From the NCBI GenBank assembly GCA_003233115.1, contig QIKV01000193.1:1-34370 (forward strand): a DNA stretch of 34,370 nucleotides. Direction: 5' to 3'. This document shows, one piece after another, positions 18,229 through 27,962 of this stretch (position 1 is the first letter of the stretch; every line of letters starts with the position of its first letter). The notes beneath the pieces are model-generated. The model had not been told where the DNA came from and made no database searches. It saw nothing but the letters and a program-made list of their open reading frames with translations. Both the position numbers and the translations under genes were made by a program. The DNA comes from Oceanospirillales bacterium. GTDB lineage: Bacteria > Pseudomonadota > Gammaproteobacteria > Xanthomonadales > SZUA-36.

Positions 18229-18257
18229 TCAAGCTACATTAAGATGAAATTAAAACC

Positions 18258-18617
18258 ATGAAATTTGGAATTTTAGTCAACGAAGGCCCGTTTACACACC
18301 AGGCCTCGGACAGCGCCTACCGCTTTGCGGAAGCCGCGCTGGCCAAAGGACACGAAGTTGCCCGTGTGTTTTTCTACAACGACGGTGTGTACAACTCCAA
18401 CAAGTTGTCGGAGCCGCAGACCGATGACCGCAACCTGGTAGCCTTATGGGCCGAACTGGGCAAGGCGCATGGAATCGACCTGGTCGTATGCGTTGCTGCA
18501 GCATTGCGGCGCGGGGTCAAGGATGAAATCCTGCAGGAAGGCTTCCGGATTTCCGGCCTGGGCCAGTTAGTGGAAGCAGGCATTCAGAACGACCGTCTGG
18601 TCGTGTTTGGCGATTGA
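18258..18617 (+). CDS. dsrE: Sulfurtransferase complex subunit DsrE
   Basis: 119 aa, MKFGILVNEGPFTHQASDSAYRFAEAAL..., VVCVAAALRRGV with conserved Cys. Position between dsrB and dsrF. Confidence 0.94.
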   Translation: MKFGILVNEGPFTHQASDSAYRFAEAALAKGHEVARVFFYNDGVYNSNKLSEPQTDDRNLVALWAELGKAHGIDLVVCVAAALRRGVKDEILQEGFRISGLGQLVEAGIQNDRLVVFGD

Positions 18618-18631
18618 GGGAGTAAGACTAC

Positions 18632-19021
18632 ATGGAACCATGGGAAGAAGAAGGCCCTGAAGTCGTAAAACGCTTCATGTACGTCAATCGTAAAGCGCCG
18701 TACGGCACGATCTACGCACTGGAATGTCTTGAGGTTGTTCTGATTACTGCGGCATTTGATCAGGATGTCAGCGTGGTATTTATTGACGATGGAGTTTTCC
18801 AGTTGAAGAAAAACCAGGATACTGAAGGCATCGGCATGAAAAACTTCTCCAATACTTACCGGGCGCTCGATGACTACGATGTTGAGAAAATCTATGTCGA
18901 ACAGGAGTCGCTCAGTGCACGCGGACTGTCTGCCGAGGACCTGATCATCCCGGTAGAGGTTGTCAGCGCTGAAAATTTGCGCGATATCATGGATCAGCAA
19001 GATGTGGTGATCAGCTCATGA
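18632..19021 (+). CDS. dsrF: Sulfurtransferase complex subunit DsrF (TusC-like)
   Basis: 129 aa DsrE/F-like fold (RKAPYGTIYALECLEVVLITAAFDQDVSVVFIDDGVFQL). Overlaps dsrH start by 4 nt (ATGA). Confidence 0.93.
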   Translation: MEPWEEEGPEVVKRFMYVNRKAPYGTIYALECLEVVLITAAFDQDVSVVFIDDGVFQLKKNQDTEGIGMKNFSNTYRALDDYDVEKIYVEQESLSARGLSAEDLIIPVEVVSAENLRDIMDQQDVVISS

Positions 19022-19329
19022 GTACGATGCTGCACCTGATTAACAAATCCCCCTTCGACGGGCCTGCGCTGGATAGCTGCCTGCGCCTGGCGAAAGCCGG
19101 CAGTGCGGTACTCCTGTTCGAAGACGGCGTGTACGCGGCAATGCACAAAGCAGCATCCGCTGCGGGCATCCGCACAAGGCTGGGAGACCTGAAGATTTAT
19201 GTGTTGGGGCCCGATCTCGCAGCGCGCGGCCTGCAAGACACCCCTTTGATCGATGGCATCGAGGCCGTCGATTACGCTGGATTTGTAGACCTGGTGGTGG
19301 AACACAAAGCCACACAATCCTGGATGTAG
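19018..19329 (+). CDS. dsrH: Sulfurtransferase complex subunit DsrH (TusB-like)
   Basis: MLHLINKSPFDGPALDSCLRLAKAGSAVLLFEDGVYAA; position after dsrF. Confidence 0.93.
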   Translation: MSTMLHLINKSPFDGPALDSCLRLAKAGSAVLLFEDGVYAAMHKAASAAGIRTRLGDLKIYVLGPDLAARGLQDTPLIDGIEAVDYAGFVDLVVEHKATQSWM

Positions 19330-19361
19330 AACAGTTCTTTTAATTTTTAACGAGGTAAATC

Positions 19362-19694
19362 ATGGCATATGAACTGAATGGCACTGTATTTGAAGCCGAT
19401 GAAGAAGGCTATATCATTGATATCAGCGTATGGAACCCGGAACTGGCAGAATTGATTGCCAAGGACGAAAATATCGAAATGAATGACGACGCCTGGGAAG
19501 TCGTAAATTTTCTGCGCAACTACTATGAAGAGTATCAGATTGCCCCGGCAGTCCGGGTTTTGACCAAGGCGATCAAGAAAAAGCTGGGGCCTGAAAAAGG
19601 CAACAGCAAATACCTGTACGAATTGTTTCCCTACGGCCCGGCCAAGCAGGCCTGCAAAATAGCCGGCTTGCCTAAGCCGACAGGCTGTATCTAA
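19362..19694 (+). CDS. dsrC: DsrC/TusE-family sulfur carrier protein
   Basis: 110 aa ending KQACKIAGLPKPTGCI with both conserved C-terminal cysteines. Confidence 0.97.
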   Translation: MAYELNGTVFEADEEGYIIDISVWNPELAELIAKDENIEMNDDAWEVVNFLRNYYEEYQIAPAVRVLTKAIKKKLGPEKGNSKYLYELFPYGPAKQACKIAGLPKPTGCI

Positions 19695-19751
19695 GCTTTT
19701 TTTGCGGGTTAGTGCAATGGCATTGACCTGCCCAACAGGAGTGTAAACGGC

Positions 19752-20501
19752 TTGTTGTTAAGCACCATCTATGCAGTATTATTTTACCTGGCGACGGCAA
19801 TTTTTGTCGTTGGCCTGGTGTATAGAATCCGGCTGTATGCACGCACCCCGGCACCTCTGAAAATCCCGACTACGCCGGCTCCGGTTACGCAGTCAGGCGT
19901 GGTGGTGCGCATGGCCAAGGAAGTGGTTCTGTTTGAGAGCCTGTTCAAGGCCAACAAGTGGACCTGGCTATTCGGCTGGGTGTTCCATTTTGCGCTGCTG
20001 CTGGTCTTGTTGCGCCATCTCAGGTACTTCACCGAACCTGTCTGGTTCTGGGTGAGGTGGATCCAGCCATTCGGCATCTACGCCGGGTTCGCCATGCTTG
20101 CCGGTCTGGCTGCACTGTGGGGCCGACGTTTCCTGGTTGAGCGAATACGGTATATAACGGGACCGTCTGACCACCTGATGTTATTGCTGCTGATCGGCAT
20201 TGCGGCCTCCGGGTTAACGATGAAATATGTGGCGCATACCGACATCATTACACTCAAGGCATTCGCCCTGGGCCTGATCTATTTCGACTGGCAACCACTC
20301 CCTGCCGACCCGGCACTCATGGTTCATCTCGGGCTCGTGCTGTCGCTATTGTTCATTTTCCCATTTTCAAAATTACTGCACGCACCCGGTGTGTTCTTTA
20401 GCCCCAGTCGCAACCAGGTCGACAATCCCCGCGAAAAAAGGCACCTTGCCCCGTGGGCTGCCGCGCTGGATGCGGACCGGTCAAAAGCGGCAGGCGAATA
20501 G
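19752..20501 (+). CDS. dsrM: DsrM membrane cytochrome b subunit of DsrMKJOP
   Basis: 249 aa multi-TM protein, TTG start with AGGAG upstream (19737-19741). Order dsrC-M-K. Confidence 0.92.
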   Translation: MLLSTIYAVLFYLATAIFVVGLVYRIRLYARTPAPLKIPTTPAPVTQSGVVVRMAKEVVLFESLFKANKWTWLFGWVFHFALLLVLLRHLRYFTEPVWFWVRWIQPFGIYAGFAMLAGLAALWGRRFLVERIRYITGPSDHLMLLLLIGIAASGLTMKYVAHTDIITLKAFALGLIYFDWQPLPADPALMVHLGLVLSLLFIFPFSKLLHAPGVFFSPSRNQVDNPREKRHLAPWAAALDADRSKAAGE

Positions 20502-20504
20502 CCG

Positions 20505-22061
20505 ATGGCTGATCACGACACACTGACAATTAACACGCTGTTCGAGATTCCGGTTTTGAACCCGGGGGTAATGAAGGACTCTGCACCCTTTAAAGCAGCC
20601 CCGGCCTTCCAGGAAGCATTGGGCTTTCCGGGAGAACTGGTCGATGACTGGCAGGCAAGAGCCATTGAGAAGTTCGGTGAATTACTCAAAAAGTCACGGG
20701 CACTGCGGGTCTACATGGACAGTTGCGTCAAGTGCGGCGCCTGTACCGACAAATGCCATTATTTCCTCGGCACCGGTGATCCGAAGAACATGCCGGTTGC
20801 CCGCCAGGATCTGTTGCGCAAAATATATCGTCGTTATTTCACCCTTGCAGGTAAGTACTTTCCATGGCTGGTGGGGGCCGAAGACCTGACCAAAGAAGTA
20901 CTGGACGACTGGTACAGCTATTTTCACCAATGCTCCCAATGCCGCCGGTGCTCCGTTTTCTGCCCATACGGCATCGATACCGCCGAAATATCCATGGCGG
21001 CACGCGAAATCATGGATCACATCGGCGTGGGACAGAAATACTGCAATGAGATCCTTGGCAAGGTCCACAAAATCGGCAACAACCTGGGTCTGCCCGAGCG
21101 GGCACTAATCAATACGCTGGAAGGCCTCGAAGAAGATATTGAGGAGGAAACCGGTGTGCAGGTCAGGATCCCGGTCAATGAGAAGGGCGCGGATATCCTG
21201 CTGGTAACGCCCAGTGCAGACTTTTTTGCCGAACCCCACGTCGACGGGCTGATTGGTTACGCCAAGGTTTTTCACCAGGCTGGCATTAGCTGGACGGTCA
21301 GTTCATACGCCTCTGAAGCTGCAAATTTCGCCATGTTTATCGGCTCCTATGAGCAAATGCAAAAAGTGGCGGAACGGATCAGGAAGGCCGCCCAGGATCT
21401 GGGTGTGAAACGTATCATTTTTGGCGAATGCGGGCATGCATGGCGGGTCGCCTACAGTTTCATGAACACACTGGCCGGGCCGTTTGATTTCCTCGATCCG
21501 GATTACCCGGTGCCACAGCACATTTGTGAGTTCACCTGGGATTTGATCCAGAAGGGTGAACTGAACCTGGATAAGTCTGCCAATGACCACATGACGTTGA
21601 CGTTCCATGATTCCTGCAACGTGGCCCGCGGTTCGCGCATGGGTGACAAACCCGGCGGCCAGTTCGAGATACCCCGCGCGATCATCAGGGCCGTGTGTAA
21701 CAATTTTGTGGATATGGCCGCTGACACCATCAACGAAAGCACTTTTTGCTGTGGTGGCGGGGGTGGACTACTGACGGATGACCTGATGGAAATCAGGACC
21801 AAGGGCGCATCACCCCGCATGCAAGCATTGAAAGAAGTCGTAGAAGAACATGGCGTCACGCACATGGCAGCTATTTGCGCCATCTGCAAAACCCAGTTTG
21901 CCAAGATCATGCCGAAGTATGGATTCGGCATGGACCGCATCGTCAGTGTCCATCAACTGGTATCGAACGCGATTATCCTTGATGGACAGATTAGCGAAGA
22001 AAGTGCCACTGAAGAAAGTGCCACTGAAGAAAGTGCCGTTGAAGAAAGTGCCGTTGACTAA
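20505..22061 (+). CDS. dsrK: DsrK HdrD-like Fe-S subunit of DsrMKJOP
   Basis: 518 aa, CVKCGACTDKCHYF, CSQCRRCSVFCPYG, and a CCG-type motif FCCGGGGGLL. Unusual repetitive C-terminus EESATEESATEESAVEESAVD. Confidence 0.95.
   Translation: MADHDTLTINTLFEIPVLNPGVMKDSAPFKAAPAFQEALGFPGELVDDWQARAIEKFGELLKKSRALRVYMDSCVKCGACTDKCHYFLGTGDPKNMPVARQDLLRKIYRRYFTLAGKYFPWLVGAEDLTKEVLDDWYSYFHQCSQCRRCSVFCPYGIDTAEISMAAREIMDHIGVGQKYCNEILGKVHKIGNNLGLPERALINTLEGLEEDIEEETGVQVRIPVNEKGADILLVTPSADFFAEPHVDGLIGYAKVFHQAGISWTVSSYASEAANFAMFIGSYEQMQKVAERIRKAAQDLGVKRIIFGECGHAWRVAYSFMNTLAGPFDFLDPDYPVPQHICEFTWDLIQKGELNLDKSANDHMTLTFHDSCNVARGSRMGDKPGGQFEIPRAIIRAVCNNFVDMAADTINESTFCCGGGGGLLTDDLMEIRTKGASPRMQALKEVVEEHGVTHMAAICAICKTQFAKIMPKYGFGMDRIVSVHQLVSNAIILDGQISEESATEESATEESAVEESAVD
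21996..22055 (+). repeat. Four 15-bp tandem units inside the dsrK 3' end
   Basis: GAAGAAAGTGCCACT x2 (21996-22025) then GAAGAAAGTGCCGTT x2 (22026-22055), followed directly by GAC TAA. Confidence 0.95.
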
Positions 22062-22118
22062 AGTAAAACGGAATGTCGAAACATTAAGCAAACAGCCTGC
22101 GAACCAAGAGATTGAGCG

Positions 22119-24047
22119 ATGACTGAAAAACTTCTCACCAAACGCCGCTTCACAGACGGCGACCACGCACACCGGCCCTGGGTCGAAGAGATCTTTACCG
22201 CCGATGCATCGCATAAATGCCCGACCTATGTTCACCGCGCGCCGCCGTGCCAGGGTAGCTGCCCATCGGGCGAGGATATCCGTGGTTGGCTCAACATAGT
22301 ACGCGGCATTGAAAAGCCCCCCGCCGACACACCCTGGCAGGAATACGCATTTAAGCGTCTCACCGAAGCCAACCCTTTTCCGGCCATCATGGGCAGGGTC
22401 TGCCCTGCACCATGTGAGGATGGCTGCAACCGCAACGAGGTCGAGGAGCATGTCGGCATCAATTCAGTTGAGCAGTTTATTGGCGACTATGCCCTTGAAC
22501 ATGGGCTGAAGCTACAGGCGGCAGGGGCGGACTCGGGCAAAAAGATCGCGATTATCGGCAGTGGTGTTGCCGGCCTTGCCTGCGCCTATCATTTACGCCG
22601 CATGGGACATGCTTGCACAGTGTTTGAGGCCCAGGAGAAACTGGGTGGAATGATGCGTTACGGCATCCCTGGGTACCGGGTTCCTGACGAAGTCCTGGAT
22701 GGCGAGATCCAGCGCATACTCGATCTCGGCGTTACCGTCCACACGAATACAAAAATCGGTGAAGATATTTCCTTTGCCGATTTGCGCGCGAAATTTGATG
22801 CGGTATATATTGCATTGGGCGCGCAGTCCGGTATGGCCCTGCCAGTACCCGGAGGCGATGCACCCAATGTCATCAGCGGCGTTGCCTTTTTGCAGGCGTT
22901 CAATGACGGACGCCTGCAGCATACCTCCGGCCGCGTACTGGTAGTCGGTGGCGGCGACACATCGATGGACGTTGCCGCAGTCGCGCGGCGCCTGGGCCAT
23001 ATCAAGCATAAGCGTGAGCGCGACAGACCGGAAAATATCATCCTCGGCCATATGGCACAGGATGTTGCCAATGTCGCCCAGCGCCAGGGTGCCGATGTAA
23101 CACTTATTTCCCGCGAATCCGCTGACATCATGCCGGCCACCAAGACCGAAGTCGAACATGTGACCCAGGAAGGTGTAAAAATCAGACCCGGTCTGCTGCC
23201 GGTTGAGGTCATCGTCGGTACCGATGGCCGTGCCACCGGTGTACGTGTGATCCAGACGGACTGGAGTTCGGGCAAGATGACCACCGTGGAGGGTACCGAA
23301 ACGGAAATCGAATGTGACCTGCTGGTCTCGGCTATTGGCCAGCGTGGTGACCTGAGCGGGTTCGAGGAACTCGACAGCGGGCGGGGCCTGATCGATGCCG
23401 ATGGCTTCTATCGGGTCAAGGATCATCCGGATCTGTTTGTCGGTGGTGACATCATCAAACCACATCTCCTGACAACAGCAATTGGACAGGCTTCAATCGC
23501 TGCGGAGGGTGTGGATAAATTTCTCGCGGGCAAAGATCCGTCAAAACGGCCCCGGGTGGACGTACATCACTTCAAGCTGTTGAATAAGTTGCGTGAAACA
23601 GGTCACGCGCCCAGCGCATACCCACATGTACAAGACCGTGGAACCGATGCTGCAGACTTCGCCATCCACAACTATGAGGACCGTTCCTTCATAGAAATCG
23701 TACCGTCAGACGAGCTGTTCCTTGGCTATTTCAAATACGAGCCGCGGCATAGACGCAAGGAAAGCACCATTACGGCTGACTCCGTGCTCGGCTCCTTTGG
23801 CGAGCGCATACAGGGCCTTTCTGAGGAAGAGGCGCAACTTGAGGCAAACCGCTGCATGAGCTGCGGCATGTGCTTCGAATGTGATAGCTGCGTCATTTAT
23901 TGCCCGCAGGACGCTATTTTCCGGGTCAAAAAGACAGATTCGACCATGGGCCGCTATGTCGACACCGACTATAGCAAGTGTATCGGCTGCCATATTTGTG
24001 AAGATGTCTGTCCATCGGGCTACATCAAAATGGGGTTGGGGGAATAA
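22119..24047 (+). CDS. dsrL: DsrL NAD(P)H:acceptor oxidoreductase, GltD-like with C-terminal ferredoxin domain
   Basis: 642 aa, IAIIGSGVAGLACAYHLRRMGH, VLVVGGGDTSMDVAAVARR, C-terminal CMSCGMCFECDSCVIYCP...CIGCHICEDVCPSG. Confidence 0.95.
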   Translation: MTEKLLTKRRFTDGDHAHRPWVEEIFTADASHKCPTYVHRAPPCQGSCPSGEDIRGWLNIVRGIEKPPADTPWQEYAFKRLTEANPFPAIMGRVCPAPCEDGCNRNEVEEHVGINSVEQFIGDYALEHGLKLQAAGADSGKKIAIIGSGVAGLACAYHLRRMGHACTVFEAQEKLGGMMRYGIPGYRVPDEVLDGEIQRILDLGVTVHTNTKIGEDISFADLRAKFDAVYIALGAQSGMALPVPGGDAPNVISGVAFLQAFNDGRLQHTSGRVLVVGGGDTSMDVAAVARRLGHIKHKRERDRPENIILGHMAQDVANVAQRQGADVTLISRESADIMPATKTEVEHVTQEGVKIRPGLLPVEVIVGTDGRATGVRVIQTDWSSGKMTTVEGTETEIECDLLVSAIGQRGDLSGFEELDSGRGLIDADGFYRVKDHPDLFVGGDIIKPHLLTTAIGQASIAAEGVDKFLAGKDPSKRPRVDVHHFKLLNKLRETGHAPSAYPHVQDRGTDAADFAIHNYEDRSFIEIVPSDELFLGYFKYEPRHRRKESTITADSVLGSFGERIQGLSEEEAQLEANRCMSCGMCFECDSCVIYCPQDAIFRVKKTDSTMGRYVDTDYSKCIGCHICEDVCPSGYIKMGLGE

Positions 24048-24050
24048 GCC

Positions 24051-24530
24051 ATGACGCTGCGCCGTGCCACCATTGCAGCAATCACGGTCTTGCTGGTTTA
24101 CCTGGCCGGCCTGGCGGTGGTGGCCTGGGCAACGGAACAAGAGCCTGTGGACAGCAGCCGTGTACCACTGCCTGACATTACTGAACCACAGGGTGAAAGT
24201 TGTGCCGAAGATACTGACTTCATACGCCGCAACCATATGTCGCTACTCAAGCACAAGCGCGATGAAACGGTACACGAAGGCATTCGCACCAAACAGTTCA
24301 GCCTCAAGGGATGCATCAATTGTCATGTCGTTACAGGGCCGGACAAACTACCGGTTAGCGCGGCCAGTCCGGACCACTTCTGCCGTTCCTGCCACGATTA
24401 TGCAGCGGTGAAAATTGATTGTTTCCAATGCCACTCATCCACGCCAGAACCCGGCGTTCTGCCGGCCGATCATCAAGCGGACAACGCATTGCCAGGCTCG
24501 CTGGGCGCACATGGGATTGAATGCAAATGA
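24051..24530 (+). CDS. dsrJ: DsrJ triheme cytochrome c
   Basis: Three CxxCH sites (CINCH, CRSCH, CFQCH), N-terminal membrane anchor. Overlaps dsrO by 10 nt. Confidence 0.95.
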   Translation: MTLRRATIAAITVLLVYLAGLAVVAWATEQEPVDSSRVPLPDITEPQGESCAEDTDFIRRNHMSLLKHKRDETVHEGIRTKQFSLKGCINCHVVTGPDKLPVSAASPDHFCRSCHDYAAVKIDCFQCHSSTPEPGVLPADHQADNALPGSLGAHGIECK

Positions 24531-25312
24531 AGCAGAAAACAAGCAGCACAAATGTCACTGAACCACCGGGTTTTGATCCGAAACGGCGTAGTTTCCTGGG
24601 CGCCGTGGCCACCGCTGCGGGTGTCACACTGGCACCGGGTGTAATCTTGTATGGAATCGGCACAGCATCACCCGCCAAAGCACGTGCACTTGATGTCGCT
24701 GCCTCCGCAAAAGTGCGCTGGGGCATTCTGGTTGATGTCAGCCGCTGCGATAGCGAATGTGATGCCTGTGTAACCGCCTGTGTGAAGGAACACGGCTTGC
24801 GCGGTCACGGCCGACCGGCGACTGATGCACAGTGGATCAGGAAAGTTAACCTGCGCGACCCGCAAACCGGCAACAGCAAGTCGCTGCCAATGTTGTGCCA
24901 GCATTGCGAAAATCCACCTTGTGTAGATGTCTGCCCGACAGGCGCCTCGTTCAAACGGGCCGACGGCATCGTACTGGTTGACAAACACATCTGCATCGGT
25001 TGCCGCTACTGCATGATGGCCTGTCCTTACAAGGCCAGGTCATTTGTGCATGAGGTGCTTGAAGACCAGCAAACCAATGCTCCACGAGGCAAAGGCGTGG
25101 TAGAAAGCTGCACGTTGTGCGTTCACCGGATCGACTCCGACCGGATACCAGCCTGTGTGGAAGCCTGTGCAGATTCTGGTGGCGGGGCCCTGCTGTTCGG
25201 GGATTTGAACGATCCCAGCAGCGAGATCGCCAAGCGCGTAGCCAGGTATGCATCCCGCCAGATCCGCGCTGATCTTGGCCTTAACCCCAGCATACGATAC
25301 CGGAACCTGTGA
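24521..25312 (+). CDS. dsrO: DsrO periplasmic ferredoxin-type subunit with Tat signal
   Basis: KRRSFLGAVATAAGVTLAPGV (Tat), CDSECDACVTACVKEH, CQHCENPPCVDVCPTGA, CIGCRYCMMACPYKAR. Confidence 0.95.
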   Translation: MQMKQKTSSTNVTEPPGFDPKRRSFLGAVATAAGVTLAPGVILYGIGTASPAKARALDVAASAKVRWGILVDVSRCDSECDACVTACVKEHGLRGHGRPATDAQWIRKVNLRDPQTGNSKSLPMLCQHCENPPCVDVCPTGASFKRADGIVLVDKHICIGCRYCMMACPYKARSFVHEVLEDQQTNAPRGKGVVESCTLCVHRIDSDRIPACVEACADSGGGALLFGDLNDPSSEIAKRVARYASRQIRADLGLNPSIRYRNL

Positions 25313-25315
25313 GCA

Positions 25316-26548
25316 ATGAAGCGCATCGTATATAGCGAAATCAAAGGTAACAGCCCACGATTCTGGGCACTGGCCACCCTGTTGGGCGCGTTCGTTCTGT
25401 CCGCACTGGCCGCTGCCTTTTATATGGAACACTACGGCCATTATGTAACCGGCATGAACAACCAGATCGTCTGGGGTATGCCGCATGTATTCGCAATATT
25501 CCTGATCGTTGCCGCCTCCGGTGCCCTCAATGTCGCCTCCATCGGCAGCGTGTTCGGCAAGCCGCTTTACAAGCCGCTGGGGCGGCTCTCGGGGCTGCTG
25601 GCAGTGGCACTGCTGGTCGGTGGCCTGGTGGTTCTGGTACTTGATCTTGGCCGGCCTGACCGTCTGATAATCGCAATGACCGAGTACAATTTCAAATCGA
25701 TTTTTGCGTGGAATATTTTCCTCTATGTGGGCTTCATCGTGGTGGTTGCGGCGTACCTGTGGCTGCAAATGGAGCGGCGCATGAACCGCTTTGTCAAAAC
25801 GGCAGCCATGGTGGCTCTTCTCTGGCGCCTGACGCTGACGACCGGTACCGGTTCCATCTTTGGTTTCCTGGTTGCACGCGAAGCCTATAACTCGGCCGTC
25901 ATGGCACCCCTGTTTATTGCCATGTCATTCTCCTTTGGGCTGGCCGCTTATATCCTGGTGCTGTTCGCCGCCTGCCGTGGCAGCGACCGGGACATCGGCG
26001 ATGTCGTGGTACAAAGACTGGGCCGCCTGTTGGGCGTCTTCGTAGCGACCGTGCTGTACTTCACTGCCGTACAACATCTGACCAACCTGTATGCTGCTGA
26101 ACGCACCGGTGTAGAACGTTTCATTCTGCTCGATGGTGGTATTTTTACATGGTTATTCTGGGCCGGACAGGTTGTGGTGGGCGGGCTGTTGCCATTGATA
26201 CTGGTTTTCCGGCCGGGCACACCAGCAGCCCGGACTTTAAATCGCAACGTGATCACAGCTTCAGTGCTGGTGATCCTGGGTGGTTTTGCCCAGGTTTATG
26301 TCATCGTGGTCGGTGGACAGGCATACCCGCTTAACCTGTTCCCCGGCATGGAAGTGTCCTCGAGTTTCTTTGATGGCGTCATTTCCAGCTACACGCCAAC
26401 GCTGCCGGAAATCAGCCTCGGCCTGGGTGGTGTGGCATTGGCAGGCCTGATTGTCCTGTTCGGAATCAAGCTGCTGCGTTTCCTGCCAACTTCACTGTCA
26501 AATGCGGCCATTGATCCGCAGCATGAATTAACTGCGAACAAGGCCTAG
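25316..26548 (+). CDS. dsrP: DsrP NrfD-family integral membrane subunit
   Basis: 410 aa polytopic membrane protein. NrfD-like features (LNVASIGSVFG, RPDRLIIAM) and position after dsrO. Confidence 0.94.
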   Translation: MKRIVYSEIKGNSPRFWALATLLGAFVLSALAAAFYMEHYGHYVTGMNNQIVWGMPHVFAIFLIVAASGALNVASIGSVFGKPLYKPLGRLSGLLAVALLVGGLVVLVLDLGRPDRLIIAMTEYNFKSIFAWNIFLYVGFIVVVAAYLWLQMERRMNRFVKTAAMVALLWRLTLTTGTGSIFGFLVAREAYNSAVMAPLFIAMSFSFGLAAYILVLFAACRGSDRDIGDVVVQRLGRLLGVFVATVLYFTAVQHLTNLYAAERTGVERFILLDGGIFTWLFWAGQVVVGGLLPLILVFRPGTPAARTLNRNVITASVLVILGGFAQVYVIVVGGQAYPLNLFPGMEVSSSFFDGVISSYTPTLPEISLGLGGVALAGLIVLFGIKLLRFLPTSLSNAAIDPQHELTANKA

Positions 26549-26575
26549 CCCGGCTGCCTTCGCGCCCCGACTGGT

Positions 26576-27961
26576 ATGGCCTTGCTTTATATTGCTGCCG
26601 CACATAAATCTTCCGGTAAAACCTCTGTCTCAACAGGACTGACAGCCGCTTTGGTCCGGCGGGGACTGACGCTACAGCCGTTCAAGAAGGGCCCCGACTA
26701 TATTGATCCCCTGTGGCTGGCTCGCGCGGCTGGCAGACCGTGTTATAACCTCGATTTTTTCACCCAGTCCCACGCGGAAATCACCAACTTGGTCAACTGG
26801 AAATCGGCACACGCTGATATCAGCCTGGTTGAAGGTAATAAAGGCTTATTTGATGGTGTCGACGTTGAGGGTACCGACAGCAACGCCGCACTGGCGAGCA
26901 TGCTGTCAGCACCGGTTATATTGGTGATCGACAGCAGTGGCATGACCCGGGGTATCGCCCCGCTGATCCGTGGCTACCTGGATTTTGACCCCGCTTGTGA
27001 TATTCGCGGCGTCATACTCAACAAGGTGGGAGGTGCACGTCATGAAGCCAAGCTGCGCAGTGCGTTGGAACGCTACACCGATACTCAGGTGCTGGGGGCA
27101 CTGGGGCGCGATGCAACACTGGAGATTCCTGAACGGCATCTGGGCCTGATACCTGCCAATGAGGCCGTTGCGGCCGAATCCGTGATTGCACGTCTTGCTG
27201 ATGCCATCACGGCCGGGACCGACCTCGAGCGCATCGTCGACATTGCCCATGCTGCCGGAAGGCCGACACCAATACAGATAGACCAAAATAGAACGCCGCT
27301 GCCAACCCCGGATGTGCGCATCGCCATCGCACGTGATGCCGCTTTTGGTTTCTACTACCCGGATGACCTCGAAGCATTTGCGCGTGCAGGTGCCGAGCTC
27401 GTCCCCTTCGATACACTGAGCGACAAGCACCTGCCCGAGGCGCACGGCCTGTTTATTGGCGGTGGCTTTCCCGAAACTCACCTTGCAGCCCTGGCAGCCA
27501 ACCAAAGCCTGCAGGCGGATATCCGGCGGGCGCTGGCAGCGGGTATGCCCGCCTACGCCGAATGTGGCGGCCTGATGTACCTTGCACGCAGCATCCGCTG
27601 GCGTGGCGAGCAGCAGAAGATGACTGGCGTGGTACCAGCGGACGTTGTGGTCGGCAATCGACCGCAAGGCCGGGGTTATATGGTGGTTGCAGAAACCGCT
27701 GAACACCCGTGGCCTTCATTGGCCATCAGTCGCACGGAAAAAATTGACATTCCTGTACATGAATTCCATTATGCCCGCCTGGAAAACCTCCCGGCAGATA
27801 GTAATTTCGCCCACCGGGTGCTCCGGGGCACCGGTATTAACGGTCACCATGACGGCCTGGTCATCAACAATTTGCTGGCGGGCTTTGCGCACCATCGCGA
27901 CACCAGGGCGAACCCCTGGATCTCACGATTCGTAACATTTGTCCGTGAGGAAGCCACTTAA
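26576..27961 (+). CDS. dsrN: DsrN, CbiA/CobB-like glutamine amidotransferase (siroheme amidation)
   Basis: 461 aa, MALLYIAAAHKSSGKTSVSTGL (P-loop), GLFIGGGFPETHLAAL, MPAYAECGGLMYLAR. Confidence 0.94.
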   Translation: MALLYIAAAHKSSGKTSVSTGLTAALVRRGLTLQPFKKGPDYIDPLWLARAAGRPCYNLDFFTQSHAEITNLVNWKSAHADISLVEGNKGLFDGVDVEGTDSNAALASMLSAPVILVIDSSGMTRGIAPLIRGYLDFDPACDIRGVILNKVGGARHEAKLRSALERYTDTQVLGALGRDATLEIPERHLGLIPANEAVAAESVIARLADAITAGTDLERIVDIAHAAGRPTPIQIDQNRTPLPTPDVRIAIARDAAFGFYYPDDLEAFARAGAELVPFDTLSDKHLPEAHGLFIGGGFPETHLAALAANQSLQADIRRALAAGMPAYAECGGLMYLARSIRWRGEQQKMTGVVPADVVVGNRPQGRGYMVVAETAEHPWPSLAISRTEKIDIPVHEFHYARLENLPADSNFAHRVLRGTGINGHHDGLVINNLLAGFAHHRDTRANPWISRFVTFVREEAT

Positions 27962-27962
27962 C

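Noticed and set aside
21810-22451. 213-aa - strand ORF with NGTFFSGTFF repeats
   Set aside because: The repeats are just the reverse-strand reading of the dsrK C-terminal tandem repeat.
22593-23465. Long - strand ORFs opposite dsrL (290 and 208 aa)
   Set aside because: Antisense shadow ORFs of a GC-rich, well-supported dsrL coding frame; translations have no recognisable motif.
25040-25768. 242-aa - strand ORF opposite dsrO/dsrP
   Set aside because: Spans antisense to two confident genes; composition is low-complexity and not protein-like.
26906-27706. 266-aa - strand ORF opposite dsrN
   Set aside because: Shadow of dsrN, which has clear P-loop and amidotransferase motifs.
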